Shown here: positions 1 to 10,615 of the stretch, piece by piece | Position numbering within the stretch: position 1 is the stretch's first letter | Layout: each line of letters begins with the position of its first letter | Assembly: GCA_963575745.1 (NCBI GenBank) | Contig: CAUYUJ010018873.1 | Location: 1 to 64,000 of the forward strand | Source: Prorocentrum cordatum | Taxonomy: Eukaryota; Sar; Dinophyceae; Prorocentrales; Prorocentraceae | Direction of reading: 5' to 3' | Length of the DNA stretch: 64,000 nucleotides | Program-made: the position numbers and the translations under genes | Notes under the pieces: model-generated | Seen by the model: only the letters and a program-made list of their open reading frames with translations | Told to the model about the DNA's origin: nothing | The model's database searches: none

Positions 1-87
1 TCATGAGGCCTTGGCGCTGTCGTGAAACAGTATCGAAACTTCATGCGAAGCCGATTCGCAATCAGCAAAACCAACTGATCACAAGAG

Positions 88-203
88 GGGTTACCACACC
101 TGGCGATTGGTAAGACGTGTATGGTTTACGGGCTTGGTTACCACACCTTGCGATGAAAGGGCCGAGGGGATTCTCGCAGTTTGGGTTACCACGCCTTGCG
201 ATG
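88..203. repeat. three imperfect copies of a ~48-bp direct repeat
   Basis: GGTTACCACACCTTGCGATG-like blocks begin near 89, 136 and 184, at 47-48 bp spacing, directly before the 73-bp array. No coding signal is seen. Confidence 0.7.
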
Positions 204-731
204 GATGTGCGTGAAGGGTGGCACCGAATTTCAGAAATGTGGCAAATCCCTTGTGTTTTTGGACCCTGACCCCGCGGATCTGCGTAAGGGGTGGCGCCGA
301 ATTTCAGAAATGTGGCAAATCCCATGTGTTTTTGGACCCTGACCCCGCGGATCCGCGTGAGGGGTGGCACCGGATTTCAGAAATGTGGCAAATCCCCTGT
401 GTTTTTGGACCCTGACCCCGCGGATCTGCGTGAGGGGTGGCACCGAATTTCAGAAATGTGGCAAATCCCTTTTGTTTTTGGACCCTGACCCCGCGGATCT
501 GCGTGAGGGGTGGCACCGAATTTCAGAAATGTGGCAAATCCCCTGTGTTTTTGGACCCTGACCCCGCGGATCTGCGTGAGGGGTGGCACAGAATTTCAGA
601 AATGTGGCAAATCCCATGTGTTTTTGGACCCTGACCCCGCGGATCTGCGTGAGGGGTGGCACCGAATTTCAGAAATGTGGCAAATCCCTTGTGTTTTTGG
701 ACCCTGACCCCGCGGATCTGCGTGAGGGGTG
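204..731. repeat. 73-bp tandem array, ~7 copies
   Basis: The unit contains CACCGAATTTCAGAAATG, TGTTTTTGGACCCTGACC and GATCTGCGTGAGGGGTGG. Copies differ at only a few positions. Because 73 is not a multiple of three, open frames on both strands repeat every 73 bp in shifting phase; they are by-products of the array, not genes. The segment GATCTGCGTGAGGGGTG..CCGAA resembles the core of the 89-bp family elsewhere in the window. Bases 732-942 hold nothing I recognise apart from short homopolymers. Confidence 0.95.
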
Positions 732-941
732 TTGATTTCGACCCCCCCCAGCAATTCAGACAACGCGCCCAGGGGGTGCTAAAAAGCCGGTTTGGGCCCC
801 CCCCCTTCGCGCGGTCAATCAATTAGTTACAGTAAGCAACAATACGCAGAACTGTAACACTGGAAACTACAAGCTACAACTGGCACAGGAAACTGCGAAT
901 CCCGCTCCTACAGCCTCGTGGCCCCACAAGGGGGCCGGCGG

Positions 942-942
<1 letters not shown>

Positions 943-987
<45 letters not shown>
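943..987. repeat. (TG)n microsatellite
   Basis: About 22 uninterrupted TG dinucleotides, followed immediately by the GC-rich hairpin at 993-1018. Confidence 0.97.
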
Positions 988-990
<3 letters not shown>

Positions 991-992
991 TG

Positions 993-1018
993 GCATGCGC
1001 GCGACGACGCGCGCGTGC
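993..1018. repeat. GC palindrome with ACGA loop, copy 1
   Basis: GCATGCGCGCG, a four-base ACGA loop and CGCGCGCGTGC form an inverted repeat with one mismatch. Related palindromes lie at 2323-2350 and 2621-2650. Confidence 0.75.
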
Positions 1019-1039
1019 GAACTTCGTCCCACTTTTTGC

Positions 1040-1665
1040 TGGGGGGTCTTGCACACTTACGGTTTTTTGCAGAGGATGGCGGGGGGGCGATACCGGCTTG
1101 GCTGGGATGATATGAGTTCTCATGTAGGATGGGCATTGGGTCAGAACCATATGTACAGTGCAATACGCGAGGGTGAATATTGAACCCTGGGGGGGGGTGG
1201 TAGAACTTATTTCTTTCTTAAAAAGAAGAACTGATGTTTTGAGACATCCCATGCTCGTGCAAACGTCCCACCCACCCACTTGCAACTTGGTTTGCAAAAC
1301 CCATGCGGTGGCGATTGCGATGTATGCTTGGCGTTGGCTGGTGCATCTCTGCGGCCGCGCCAACAGTAGTACGCGCACGCAGCGGCCAGCTAGTTTGGCG
1401 CCACCGACGCGGCCGCGGTGGCGCTGACCGTTGGGCGCATCCCAGCGGGCACTTCGCTGCGAGTCGGCGACCTGGGGCGCGGTATCATGGCAACGCCGAC
1501 TACGGTAGACACGATGATCGTGGCGATGCTGTTGACGATGTTCGCGCCGACGAAAGCACGGCCAATGCGGGCGCCGATGCTGATCACGCCGGCCACGATG
1601 ACGGCGTCCTCGCGTCGGTGCTGAAGTTTGTGGAAGGATTTCGGCATGCGCGCGCGGCCGACGCA
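1040..1665. repeat. ~630-bp dispersed repeat, copy 1
   Basis: Matches 2705-3345 in the same orientation. Shared stretches include TTTTTTGCAGAGGAT, CAACTTGGTTTGCAAAACCC, ATCATGGCAACG with ACGGTAGACACGATGAT, and GTGCTGAAGTTTGTGGAAGG. Both copies leave 66-68-codon open frames, but substitutions are not concentrated at third codon positions and no domain is recognisable, so I treat it as non-coding. It ends in the CTTGG repeat at 1690. Confidence 0.8.
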
Positions 1666-1689
1666 TGGTTTTATTTAATCGCTTCGCTC

Positions 1690-1890
1690 ATTCCGTCGGC
1701 CCTGGAGCGTTCTTTGGGGCCTGTTGGGGGCCTTTTGGGGGCTTTTTGGGAGACTCTTGGGGTTCCTTGGCGGCGTCTTGGGCTCCCCTGGGGCCTCTTG
1801 GGGGGCTCTTGGGGACTTTTGGGGCGGGAGAGGGGGTAGTCGATTGCAGCCCCCCCCTTCGGAGGCCACGATCTTCGTGAGGGGTGCCGA
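1690..1890. repeat. CTTGG ~10.5-bp phased repeat plus 89-bp-family core
   Basis: About a dozen degenerate CTTGGGG-type motifs are spaced 10-12 bp apart up to 1835. They are followed by a poly-C stretch and GGCCACGATCTTCGTGAGGG, a single copy of the core found in the 89-bp arrays. Confidence 0.8.
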
Positions 1891-2690
1891 AAAATAACCT
1901 CCCCCTTGGGGATTGCCCGGGACCCGGCCGGGACCCGGCCGGAGGTCAGCCGGGGTATTTTTCGTCCGGGGGCCCCCAGGAGCCGCCCCGCGCGCGCGAA
2001 TTAGAAATATTGTTCAGCAGTTGCTGGAGATCTTAGTTCGCCTCTGGCCCGTTGGGCCGGCGAATTTGACACGGATCGTGCCCCCCCCCAGCACGCGCGC
2101 AAGGGCGTGCAAATGATGTTCGCATGCGGTGCCACAGGCCTTTTTTGGCAAAATTCCATGAAACGGTTGGGAGACCGATGGTTTCGCAAGAGTTCGCAAG
2201 AGCGCGCGCATGTTTGTGTATAGAAATTAATGTTGCGAAACCCTGTGCTTTTGCATGTTTTTTGGACAGTCGTTTTGGAATCCGCTACGAAGCCGAAGTT
2301 TTTGTGGTTCAAAAGAATTTCGGCATGCGCGTGCGACGACGCGCGTGTGCACTTCGCTTCGTTTTTTGCGGAGGATTCTCTCGCGACGGCACGCGCGCAA
2401 GGGCGTTCGAACGATTTCGACATGCGCACGCGCGAAGCCCGCTTGGTAGTATTACTTGATATAGCTGAAACACTTATGGTTGTGTCAAGAATTCGACACA
2501 GCGCGCGCGTACTTTTTTTGGGGGGGAAACCCTTGTTGCGAAGCCATCTGTTTTTATATGTTTTTTTTTGACACTCGGTTTTGAAGCCCTCCCGGAACCG
2601 AATGTTTTTCAAGGACTTAGGCATGCGCGCGCGACGACGCGCGCGCATGCATTTTTGGTCTGCAAGGAACTCATGACAGCTAATGATTTT
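1891..2690. other. no gene seen; GC-rich inverted repeats
   Basis: Long minus-strand open frames here come from repeated GCATGCGCG and TTTCGGCATGCG blocks and have no recognisable domain. The strongest structure is a perfect 13-bp stem (2621-2633 with 2638-2650) around an ACGA loop. A weaker copy lies at 2323-2350. Confidence 0.6.
2621..2650. repeat. perfect 13-bp hairpin with ACGA loop
   Basis: GCATGCGCGCGCG is followed by ACGA and its exact reverse complement CGCGCGCGCATGC. Related imperfect copies lie at 993-1018 and 2323-2350. Confidence 0.9.
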
Positions 2691-2704
2691 GGATAAACGA
2701 GTGC

Positions 2705-3345
2705 GCGCGCATAGTATTATTTTTGCAGAGGATACCGGCCCGGCTGGGATAGTACGAGCTCTTATTTAGGATGGGCGATGGCGCAGGATCACATGTACAT
2801 CGTAGTAGGAAAAACTGGGTCGATGAAGCTGGGGGTGGTGGTGGTGGTGGTGGATCCTAACTGTTGTTTAGAAGATAAACACTTTCCAATGGTCGCGGTG
2901 AATTGTCCAGTCCACTTGTCGCGCAATGATCCCGCCATCCCGCCCACCCATCCGCAACTTGGTTTGCAAAACCCATGCGGAGGCGACTGCGCTGAGTGCT
3001 TGGTGTTGGCTGTCGCATCTCCGCGGCCGCGCTAGCCCGCGCATACTCGCGCGCGCAGCGGTCAGCCAGTCTGGCGCGACCGACGCGGCAGAGGTGGCGT
3101 TGACTGTTGGGCACTTCCCCAGCGGGCACTTCAGTGCGAGTCGGCAACTTTGGCGGGCGTGGTATCATGGCAACGTCGACAACGGTAGACACGATGATGC
3201 TAGTAACGATGCTGGTGGCGATGTTGACAATGACGACGGCACGGCCAGTGACGGCGCCGATGTTAATCACGCCGACGGCGATGACGGCGTCCTCGCGTCG
3301 GTGCTGAAGTTTGTGGAAGGATTTCGGCATGTGCGCGCGGCCGAC
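2705..3345. repeat. ~630-bp dispersed repeat, copy 2
   Basis: Second copy of the repeat at 1040-1665, diverged and with indels, including a (GGT)n run near 2830-2850. Bases 3346-3670, after this copy, show no gene or repeat I recognise. Confidence 0.8.
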
Positions 3346-3670
3346 GCGCGCGAGTGGCCCGCATGATATTATAGAAGAATGAAGTCGTACAGCGGGGTTC
3401 AATGTGCGCCAGCCAGATTTTGTTTTGCAGAAGTGCCGGGTGCACGTTCAATGCGATATTGCGCTTTTGATGCGCGCGATTCTGGTCATGATCGAGGATT
3501 CGTCATTCGTAATGTTGCACACAGTGGGGAGCAGCCTGGAAATGTCACCTAGATTTTTTTCCCAACCATCCTGTGGTGTTGGGTCCTCGTTTTGAAGAAA
3601 CGTCGCCCCGCGTTCTTCTCCTCCTCCTCCCCCTCCTCCCCCCTCCTCCTGGCGTTTCTCCCACCGAGTA

Positions 3671-4868
3671 CAGCGCTTCGTGGCCCCATAGGGAGCTTCC
3701 TCGGAGGCTCCAGTGGCTGCGTTCGCATGGTGGCCCCGCCTCATTTTGGCGCACCCCTCACGAGGATCGTGGCCTCATAGGGAGCTCCACCGAAGGCTTT
3801 AGTGGTAGCGTTCGCATGTGGGCCCCGCCCCTTTTCGGCACACCCGTCACGAGGATCGTGGCCCCATAGGGAGCTCCACCGAAGGCCCCAGTGGCTGCGT
3901 TCGCATGTGGGCCCCGCCCCATTTGGGCGCACCCCTCGCGAGGATCGTGGCCCCATAGGGAGCTCCACCGAAGGCCCCAGTGGCAGCGTTCGCATGGCGG
4001 CCCCGCCCCATTTCGGCGCACCTCTCACGAGGACTGTGTCCCCATAGGGAGCTCCACCGAAGGCTCCAGTGGCAGCGTTCGCATGTGGGCCCCGCCCCAT
4101 TTCGGCACACCCCTCACGAGGATCGTGGCCCCACAGGGAGCTCCACCGAAGGCCCCACTGGCTGCGTTCGCATGTGGGCCCCGCCCCATGTTGGCGCACC
4201 CCTCACGAGGATCGTGGCCCCATACTGCGCTCCACCGAAGGCCCCAGTGGCAGCGTTCGCATGGCGGCCCCGCCCCATTTCGGCGCACCCCTCACGAGGA
4301 TCGTGGCCCCATAGGGGGCTCCATCGAAGGCCCCAGTGGCAGGGTTCGCATGGCGGCCCCGGGCCATTTCGGCACACCCCTCACGAGGATCGTGGCCCCA
4401 TAGGGAGCTCCACCGGAGGCTCCAGTGGCAGCGTTCGCATGGCGGCCTCGGGCCATTTCGGCACACCCCTCACGAGGATCGTGGCCCCATAGGGAGCTCC
4501 ACCGAAGGCTCCAGTGGCAGCGTTCGCATGGCGGCCCCGGGCTATTTCGGCACACCCCTCACGAGGATCGTGGCCCCATAAGGGAGCTCAACCGAAGGCC
4601 CCGGTGGCAGCGTTCGCATGGCGGCCCCGGGCCATTTCGGCACACCCCTCACGATGATCGTGACCCCATAGGGAGCTCCATCGAAGGCCCCAGTGGCAGG
4701 GTTCGCATGGCGGCCTCGGGCCATTTCGGCACACCCCTCACGAGGATCGTGGCCCCATAGGGAACTGCACCGAAGGCCCCCAGTGGCAGGGTTCGCATGG
4801 CGGCCTCGGGCCATTTCGGCACACCCCTCATGAGGATCGTGGCCCCATAGGAGCTCCACCGAAGGCGC
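3671..4868 (+). repeat. 89-bp tandem array A, ~13 copies
   Basis: The unit reads GGAGCTCCACCGAAGGCCCC, AGTGGCAGCGTTCGCATG, GCGGCCCCGCCCCATTTCGG and CACACCCCTCACGAGGATCG followed by TGGCCCCATAG. CGAGGATCGT recurs at 3761, 3850, 3939, 4028, 4117 and so on, an 89-bp period. Each unit holds a CACGA-GGA-TCGTG palindrome. The 87-codon frames on both strands are array artefacts. The same family forms array B (40855-41935) and array C (62330-62965, opposite strand). Confidence 0.95.
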
Positions 4869-5011
4869 CAATGGCAGTCTCCCTCATGGCTCTCAGAACC
4901 CTTTCCTGCTTCTGCTCTTCGGTCAGGGGGACGCCGTCCTCGTGGTCGTCGGCGCCCGCGAAGACGGCCACAAACGTGTCCCTGAGCATGTCGGGCTCCA
5001 GCGGGAAGCCG
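4869..5011 (-). pseudogene. 47-codon coding-like fragment inside the 89-bp array
   Basis: Read on the minus strand, this stretch gives GHGFPLEPDMLRDTFVAVFA followed by GADDHEDGVPLTEEQKQERV and LRAMRETAI, a natural-looking charged, helical protein sequence unlike the surrounding repeat. Remnants of the 89-bp unit border it on both sides (GGCCCCATAG-GAGCTCC below; GTGGCCACATAGGGAGC above, near 5012-5027). I read it as a fragment of a gene or retrocopied exon captured by the array. It has no start, stop or splice sites that I can defend, and I do not recognise the family. Confidence 0.45.
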
Positions 5012-5027
5012 TGGCCACATAGGGAGC

Positions 5028-5711
5028 GCGGGCGAAGATGGTATGCACAATTGCTGTATCCACAATTGCGTATGGTTGGGGCCTTCGCCAGGCTAATTTT
5101 GTATTGGGGTGCCCCAGTTGCCGATCAAACATCACGGATCCCTATGTCGTGTCAACAACGCGCAGGCGTCAATATCGCAAGTGGCATGATGGTTCAATGC
5201 GTTGCATATTTCCTACATGCGTGACGTTGAGTCAAAGCTATCACAAACCACATGATGCTCATGACGTTGCTTCAATACACGGGGCGAACCAAGGTTGGCA
5301 ATGATTTCCCCGCCTCCGCCACTAATGCCTACCCCCCCATTCGTTACGTGCTCCCCGCTTGACCCCCAATTGATGAGCGCCCTTCCCAGATTTGAGCTTT
5401 GTGTTTCCCCGATTGACCTGTTCTTGATCACCGAGACAGGACATGGGATGATGCTGTTCAAAATAGGAACGAAGGGGCAGGAACAGTCATTGGGGATCTC
5501 CCCGCCCAGCTTTGTTTTGCGTTTCTTTGTTCTCCCCGATGTGCCGCAGTTCCTCGACCTCTCGTCCCCGTCCACTCGTTTTCATGCCGCCGTCGACGCC
5601 CGAACCTTTCCTGGACCGCGCCTGGCCACGCACGAAATGCAAACCCGCCCGTGGCCACGAACGCGGCCGTCCCGAAATCCTACAGGAGGAGGCTGGGTCG
5701 AGGAACGTCCC
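5028..5711. other. no gene seen
   Basis: Mixed-composition sequence. Open frames that cross into the following TCC tract are driven by that tract. No domain, hairpin or repeat family is recognised. Confidence 0.5.
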
Positions 5712-6366
5712 CCTGTTCCTCCTCCTCCTCCTCTTCCTCCTCCTCCTCCCCTCCCTCCTCCCCCCTCCTCCTCCTCCGCCTCCTTTTCCTCCTCTTCCTT
5801 CTCCTCCTTCCCCTCCTCCTCCTCCTCCTCCTCCTCCTCGTCGTCCTCCTCCTCCTCCTCGTCGTCCTCCTCTTCCTCCTTATCCTCCTCCTCCTCGTCC
5901 TCCTCCCCCTCCTTTTCCCCCCCTTCCTCCTCCCCTCCTCCTCCTCCTCCTCTCCTCCTCCTCCTCCTCCTCCTCCTCGTCCCCCTCGTCCCCCTCCTCC
6001 TCCTCCACCCCCACCTCCTCCTCCCTCCCTCCTCCTCCTCCTCCTCCTCTTCCTCCTCCTCCTCCTCCTTCCTCCTCCTCCTCCTCCCTTTCCTCCTCCT
6101 CCTCCTCCTCCTCCTCCTCTTCTCTCCTCCTCCTCGTCCCCCCCTCCTCCTCCTCCTCCTCCTCCTCGTCCTCGTCCTCCTCCTCCCCCTTCCTCCTCCT
6201 CTCCTCCTCCCTCCTCCTCCTCCTCCTCCTCCTCCTCTTTTCCTCCTCTTTTCCTCCTCCTCCCCCTCCTCCTCTTTCCCCTCCTCCTTCCCCTCCTTCT
6301 CGTCCTCTTCCTCCTCTTCCTCCTCTTCCTCCTTCTCCTCCTCCTCCTCCGCTTCTTCCTCCTCCC
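5712..6366. repeat. (TCC)n pyrimidine tract
   Basis: About 650 bp almost entirely of C and T on the plus strand (TCC/CTC/TTCC with rare G). Poly-Ser, poly-Pro, poly-Leu and poly-Glu frames on the two strands are artefacts. It ends abruptly at the spliced-leader-like sequence at 6367. Confidence 0.97.
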
Positions 6367-6387
6367 CGTGCCCATTTTGGCTCAAGG
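6367..6387 (+). other. spliced-leader relic at the 5' end of LINE-1
   Basis: CCATTTTGGCTCAAG (6373-6387) is identical to the 3' fifteen bases of the conserved dinoflagellate spliced leader. Counting six more bases upstream, 19 of 21 match. Dinoflagellate mRNAs are trans-spliced with this leader, and relics in the genome are known to mark reverse-transcribed messages. Its position about 166 bp before the first LINE-1 ORF1 codons with protein similarity fits a retroposed full-length transcript. Confidence 0.75.
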
Positions 6388-6552
6388 TTCCTGTCCCCCC
6401 TGGGAACAAAGTTGGTGCCGTTAGTCCGCGGCCAGTTTTCAGTGACTTTGTCAGGCCACCTCAGTCGAGCTGCGCGCTGGTGAGGGCGAGCCTCACTATC
6501 CAGTGAGTCCCCTGCGGAGCAAGCTTGCCTCCCGAGGAGTTCGTTTCATAGT

Positions 6553-7624
6553 GTGTTGGCCAGCGGATGGCCCCGCCCCTTTGATGACAAGGCGTGGGAT
6601 GTGTTGCTCGGCCCGCGCAAGGCAGAGTGGACGCGAGGTCAATGCGCGCGTCTACACAACTGGGCATACAGGGTCAAGTGTGAGTGCGGGCGGGCGGCGC
6701 CAGCACACATTCGAGCACGAACCGTTGTTGCCCACAGAGTTGCATTGCAGCAGTTGGAGAGTGGCAGGGCACGTGGTCAGGGCAAAGGACGTGAGAGATC
6801 AGACAAAGGCGGTGGCAAATGAAACCAACCCAGCGCGTTGGAGAAAAGTTGGGCCCCCTCGTTGCATCGCTTTCGAAAAGGTACCACTACGAGTTCTACC
6901 AAGCCTGCAGTTCAGCCGCCTTGGCAGGACGAGGCTAATGCCAAATTCCAAGAAGCGGCTGAGGCTGCTCCTGACACTCACGAGGGGCGACGAGCCAACG
7001 TTGCTATCCAAGTCCAGGAGTTGGAGGTGTCAACCAACTCGATGGGTAAAGATGATGAGTTCAAGGGGGTTGGGGGGGAGTATGGAGAATCAGCTCTCTA
7101 CACGACGGGGCCATCATAAGCAGATGCGGTCACCACAGACAGCACATCGGCGTGCTGCCAAGACCCTCAGCCAGGCGAGGACGGCGATCGAGCACATGTC
7201 GGAGGACTTCGTTGGGATGAGTGGCCAGTGTGAGAAGCTGCGGGTCTCGATTTGGGAGCGTGAGCACACGTTGGTGGCGCCGAGAGAGCAGCTGGTGGTA
7301 TTGCAGGCGGGGTTCGACAGGACGGCGTCGTCGGTTACGCAAAAGGTTGATGATTGTGAAGCCAGGGTTCCTGCATCCGCGTTTCTCATTGATGTCGGCA
7401 CTTTCAAGCGGAATAATCCTGAGGCTGGGGCCTTCCACAACAGTGAGATGTGGAAGAAGTTGCAGGCGCGCGTCCGTTTCGTCCCGGAAGAGCCCAAACC
7501 ACATGTGGAGATAGGCTCTGCGACTAAGTCTGATGCTCCTGATGATGGTGCTCGGCCCGCTGACGCCCTTGATGGAGGGGCCGCTGACGCAGCGCGCCTC
7601 GAGCGGAATAACGAGCTCAGTTAG
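6553..7624 (+). pseudogene. LINE-1 ORF1 remnant
   Basis: Signal is spread over three frames. Near 6620-6700 the frame starting at 6553 gives W-TRGQC-ARL-H-NWAYRVKCECGRAAPAHI, which resembles a RanBP2-type zinc finger (W-x-C, C, N-x6-C, C) with one Cys lost. The frame from 6838 to 7119 and then the frame running to 7624 give a charged, helix-rich region (SQARTAIEHMSEDFVGMSGQ, CEKLRVSIWEREHTLVAPRE). An RNA-binding ORF1 role is inferred from its place in front of the endonuclease and RT. A single 373-codon frame covers 6503-7624, but its first half is out of phase with the zinc-finger signal. Confidence 0.6.
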
Positions 7625-7989
7625 CTCTCGAGTGGGGGGCGCGAGGCGCCGTGGGCTAACTGCTCCAGTTTCGAGGATTTCACGGCCGAGCTGGAGGGGC
7701 TCTACGCTGCGAAGGGGGCGAGGTATTTTTGGCGACGGGCATCCTGATGGGCGCGCTGCGGGCGCTGCTTGTCCTCCTAGCGGCAATGGGGGCGAGCGCA
7801 GGTAAGTCCGACTTCTGATGGCGCCGCGCCGATGGCGCCGCGCCCGGGGTTGCTTTCCCAGGAACAGGCGCTCCACTTTTGCGGGGGCATGCTGATAGCG
7901 GTTGCCCCTTGTTTCTTGCGAAATGTTTTCGGCCCTTAGCGCCGCCGCCCTCGCGGCCAGGGGTTGGAGAAGTTCCAGGTGGACATGCG

Positions 7990-8960
7990 ATCGGGCGTGC
8001 TTACAGCGGGGGTGTGAGCGAGCTCCAGAAGCGGCTCAAGATGACGCGAGCTTTAGTGGTGATTGTGCAAGAGTTCGTCCATCTGGCTGACCAGATTGAA
8101 GAAATTCAGGGTCGGGTGCAAGTGCGTGGATGGAGTTGCATGGCGTTGCCCTCCTGTCCACCTTCTGGAAAGGTGCCCAGCGCGGCCGTTGCTGCCTTTG
8201 TGCGCAGTGCTTGAAGAGTGCGCGCGCCGCGTGTTGGGTGTCGTGAAGTGCGCGATCACCGCGTGCAGCATGCGCAGCTCGACCTTCCTGGCTGGCCCCC
8301 CCCCCCCCCCCCCCCCCCGCCTCGTTCACCTGCGCCTCTGCCCCAGTATAGGCCCTCAGGGCAAGAGCGCCAAACTGACGGCGGCAACGGGTGCTGTAGT
8401 TGAGATCGTTGAGGGCCCATGCCTCTGTAAGAAGTGATTGGAACATGTCTCCGACGAGGTTGAGGCATCAGATTTCCGTGGCCTTGCTGACTTCGCTCTC
8501 GTCTCGACTAAGTTGTGCACCTGTCGCGGGGGCATGGGCAGCGCAGTGGTCGATCCCCTCGGGCTGAATGATATTTGCACGCGCGCGTGCAAACGTGTTG
8601 AGCCTGACGCGCGTGGGTCGATGCAACCACATGGACCAGTGCAACTTGCAATCGCCAGTCAGGGTTTTCGCGAGCAGCACTTAGTGTACACTGATGCCCC
8701 TGCTCTGCCTCTTTCCACCCCGTTCGGCCTTCGCCCCTCGCCACCTGATTGGGGCCCTGCGAGGGGTTCGGTGGGGCGTCGGGTGGAGTTGGCAAGTGAT
8801 GTGAAGGCCGATCCAGGGGTAGTGCATCATTTACGCAGTGCTAGTTGGGGCAATTTTGCCCAGCTCGCTGCGCTGCACATTAGGTCCTGCGCGGGGTGCG
8901 CGGAGGATAACTTCGGTGCGTCCGGGCGCCGAGTCGCACCGCGCTGGGTCAATGTAGAGT
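7990..8960 (+). pseudogene. LINE-1 endonuclease (EEP fold) and linker remnant
   Basis: The frame ending at 8214 reads ALVVIVQEFVHLADQIEEIQ and RVQVRGWSCMALPSCPPSGK, which matches the strand and catalytic Gln-Glu segment of the endonuclease/exonuclease/phosphatase fold. Around 8434-8449 another frame reads SDWNMSP, the conserved Asp-x-Asn motif, and continues one frame over as DEVEASDFRGLADFALVSTK, CTCRGGMGSAVVDPL and MQPHGPVQLAIASQG, the usual end of the domain. A 307-codon open frame from 8438 to 9361 extends into the linker to the RT. The enzyme would nick target DNA to prime reverse transcription. A poly-C run at 8297-8318 and at least two frameshifts break it. Confidence 0.75.
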
Positions 8961-9362
8961 ACCCTGTGCCAGTTGAAAGCGGGATGTGCGTCGTGGCTGG
9001 CGGGCGGCAGTGGCTTCGCAGCGGGATTGCCCGCCTAGGCCAGCCAGCGCAATGGGATGACATGGCTGACCAGACTCAGGGCGCCATGCCAGCTGAGCTT
9101 GCCCTCTTTTTCCTGGTTATTTTTCTTTTCCCCCTTCGGGGCCCCGGTAACCCCGGGCTAGGTCTGAGCGCTCGGCTAGACGCATCGGTGAACCAGTCGC
9201 GGAAGTCATTGCGCTGTGAGTTCGCTCGGGAGAACGTCGAAGGTTTTTTAGGTGACATAGCTGGTCCTATCCCGATAGCAACCAACGGTGCCTCCAACGA
9301 GATTCAATATAGCTGGAGCGGCTGTTGCAAGGCTGCCCGCGTGGTGTTTGTGTGTCTGTGAG

Positions 9363-9576
<214 letters not shown>

Positions 9577-9789
9577 AGTGGGGGGCCTTCGTCGAGTCGC
9601 GATAGTTCGGGGCGTGTTTTCGCCCGCGGCTTTTGCGCGACCCCAAAGGGCCCAGCGCTGACCCCCATAGTGTTGCGCAGCATGAGCTGCAGACGCACTG
9701 GAAGCTCTGGCGAGCTACCGCTTCCTCGCCAGTGGCCTGGATACCCGATCGCCCCTGATTCCCGCGAGCTGCTCCAGGCGAGCTGCGTG

Positions 9790-10600
9790 GGTTTATCCAG
9801 AGTTTGCCTGAGACTACGGCCAGGTCCCTGGACCAGTTTCACCCGAGGCACTTCTTAATGCTAGATGATGATGGCATAGATGTGCTGACAGGTTTGTGGC
9901 AGTGCTGCGAGGCGATGGGCCTCTTGCCCAAGCAGTTGTTTTGGGTGATGATGCCAATGCTGCCCAGACCGTCGTCTGGCCATAGGCTGATGGTGTTGTG
10001 CAGCCGTGCGCGCCGCATCTGGCAACGGCTGCGGCGGCCAATGCTAGGTGCACTCGCGGAGGAGGTGGAGCGTGGGCGCTGGGGGGCTAGTCGAGGGGGG
10101 GGGGGTCGGTGGACTGTGCTTGGGCGCAAGCGGCGCGAGCAGAGACTGATGTAGTCTCGCACCGTTACAGTGTGCTCGCGACTGCCAATGATTCCAAACA
10201 GTATGAAACAATCCCTCTTCATTGCATTTCGAGAACAGTTCCTCAGGCTTAGTGCCCACTGCATTTTTGAAACTCGTTCTCAATGTACGGAGGGCTCCTC
10301 GAGTGTTGCGTTTGAAGCAGCATTGCTCCGTAGGGGTCGCACGTGCTGAATGCGGGTTGCCCGCAGGTGATTCCTTCAATGCTATCAGTATCAGAGTGCG
10401 TGCTGTTGAAGCTTTCGGTGAGTTCGTTGCTCGTCAGCCCCCCTTGGTGCGATTCGCGTCATGCATCGATGATTCGGGCGTCCAGATTTGTAGCCCCAAG
10501 CGGGGGGCTGCCCTTCTGCTTGCTATTTCAGCGCCCCGCGATTTCTACCAGGCTAGCAGAAAGACGAATGCGGCAATTAATGACTAAGTAGCCGTCGTAG
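9790..10600 (+). pseudogene. LINE-1 reverse transcriptase remnant
   Basis: The 9804-10154 frame reads SLDQFHPRHFLMLDDDGIDV, then a PMLPRPSSGHRLMVL block and RRIWQRLRRPMLGALAEEVE, the fingers segment before the active site of dinoflagellate LINE RTs. The 10222-10587 frame contains ARAECGLPAGDSFNAISIRV (motif B region) and CIDDSGVQ at 10462-10485, the YxDD-type catalytic box with both aspartates kept and the first residue changed to Cys. Frames shift between these parts near 10155-10220 and 10590. Polymerase activity is excluded by the breaks. Confidence 0.8.
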
Positions 10601-10615
10601 CCAGCAACGCGTCAC

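Noticed and set aside
204-731. CRISPR-like regular repeats
   Set aside because: Units are contiguous 73-bp copies with no unique spacers, and the genome is eukaryotic.
2001-2648. 215-codon minus-strand frame rich in Arg
   Set aside because: Built from recurring GC palindromes (RARRRARMPKS, CTRASSHAHAE). No conserved domain.
1418-3307. Paired 66-68-codon frames in the ~630-bp dispersed repeat as a gene family
   Set aside because: Differences between copies are not biased to third codon positions and the reverse strand is equally open.
5295-6506. 403-codon plus-strand frame and large overlapping frames on both strands
   Set aside because: They are translations of the TCC tract (poly-Ser, Leu, Pro, Glu, Gly) with no domain.
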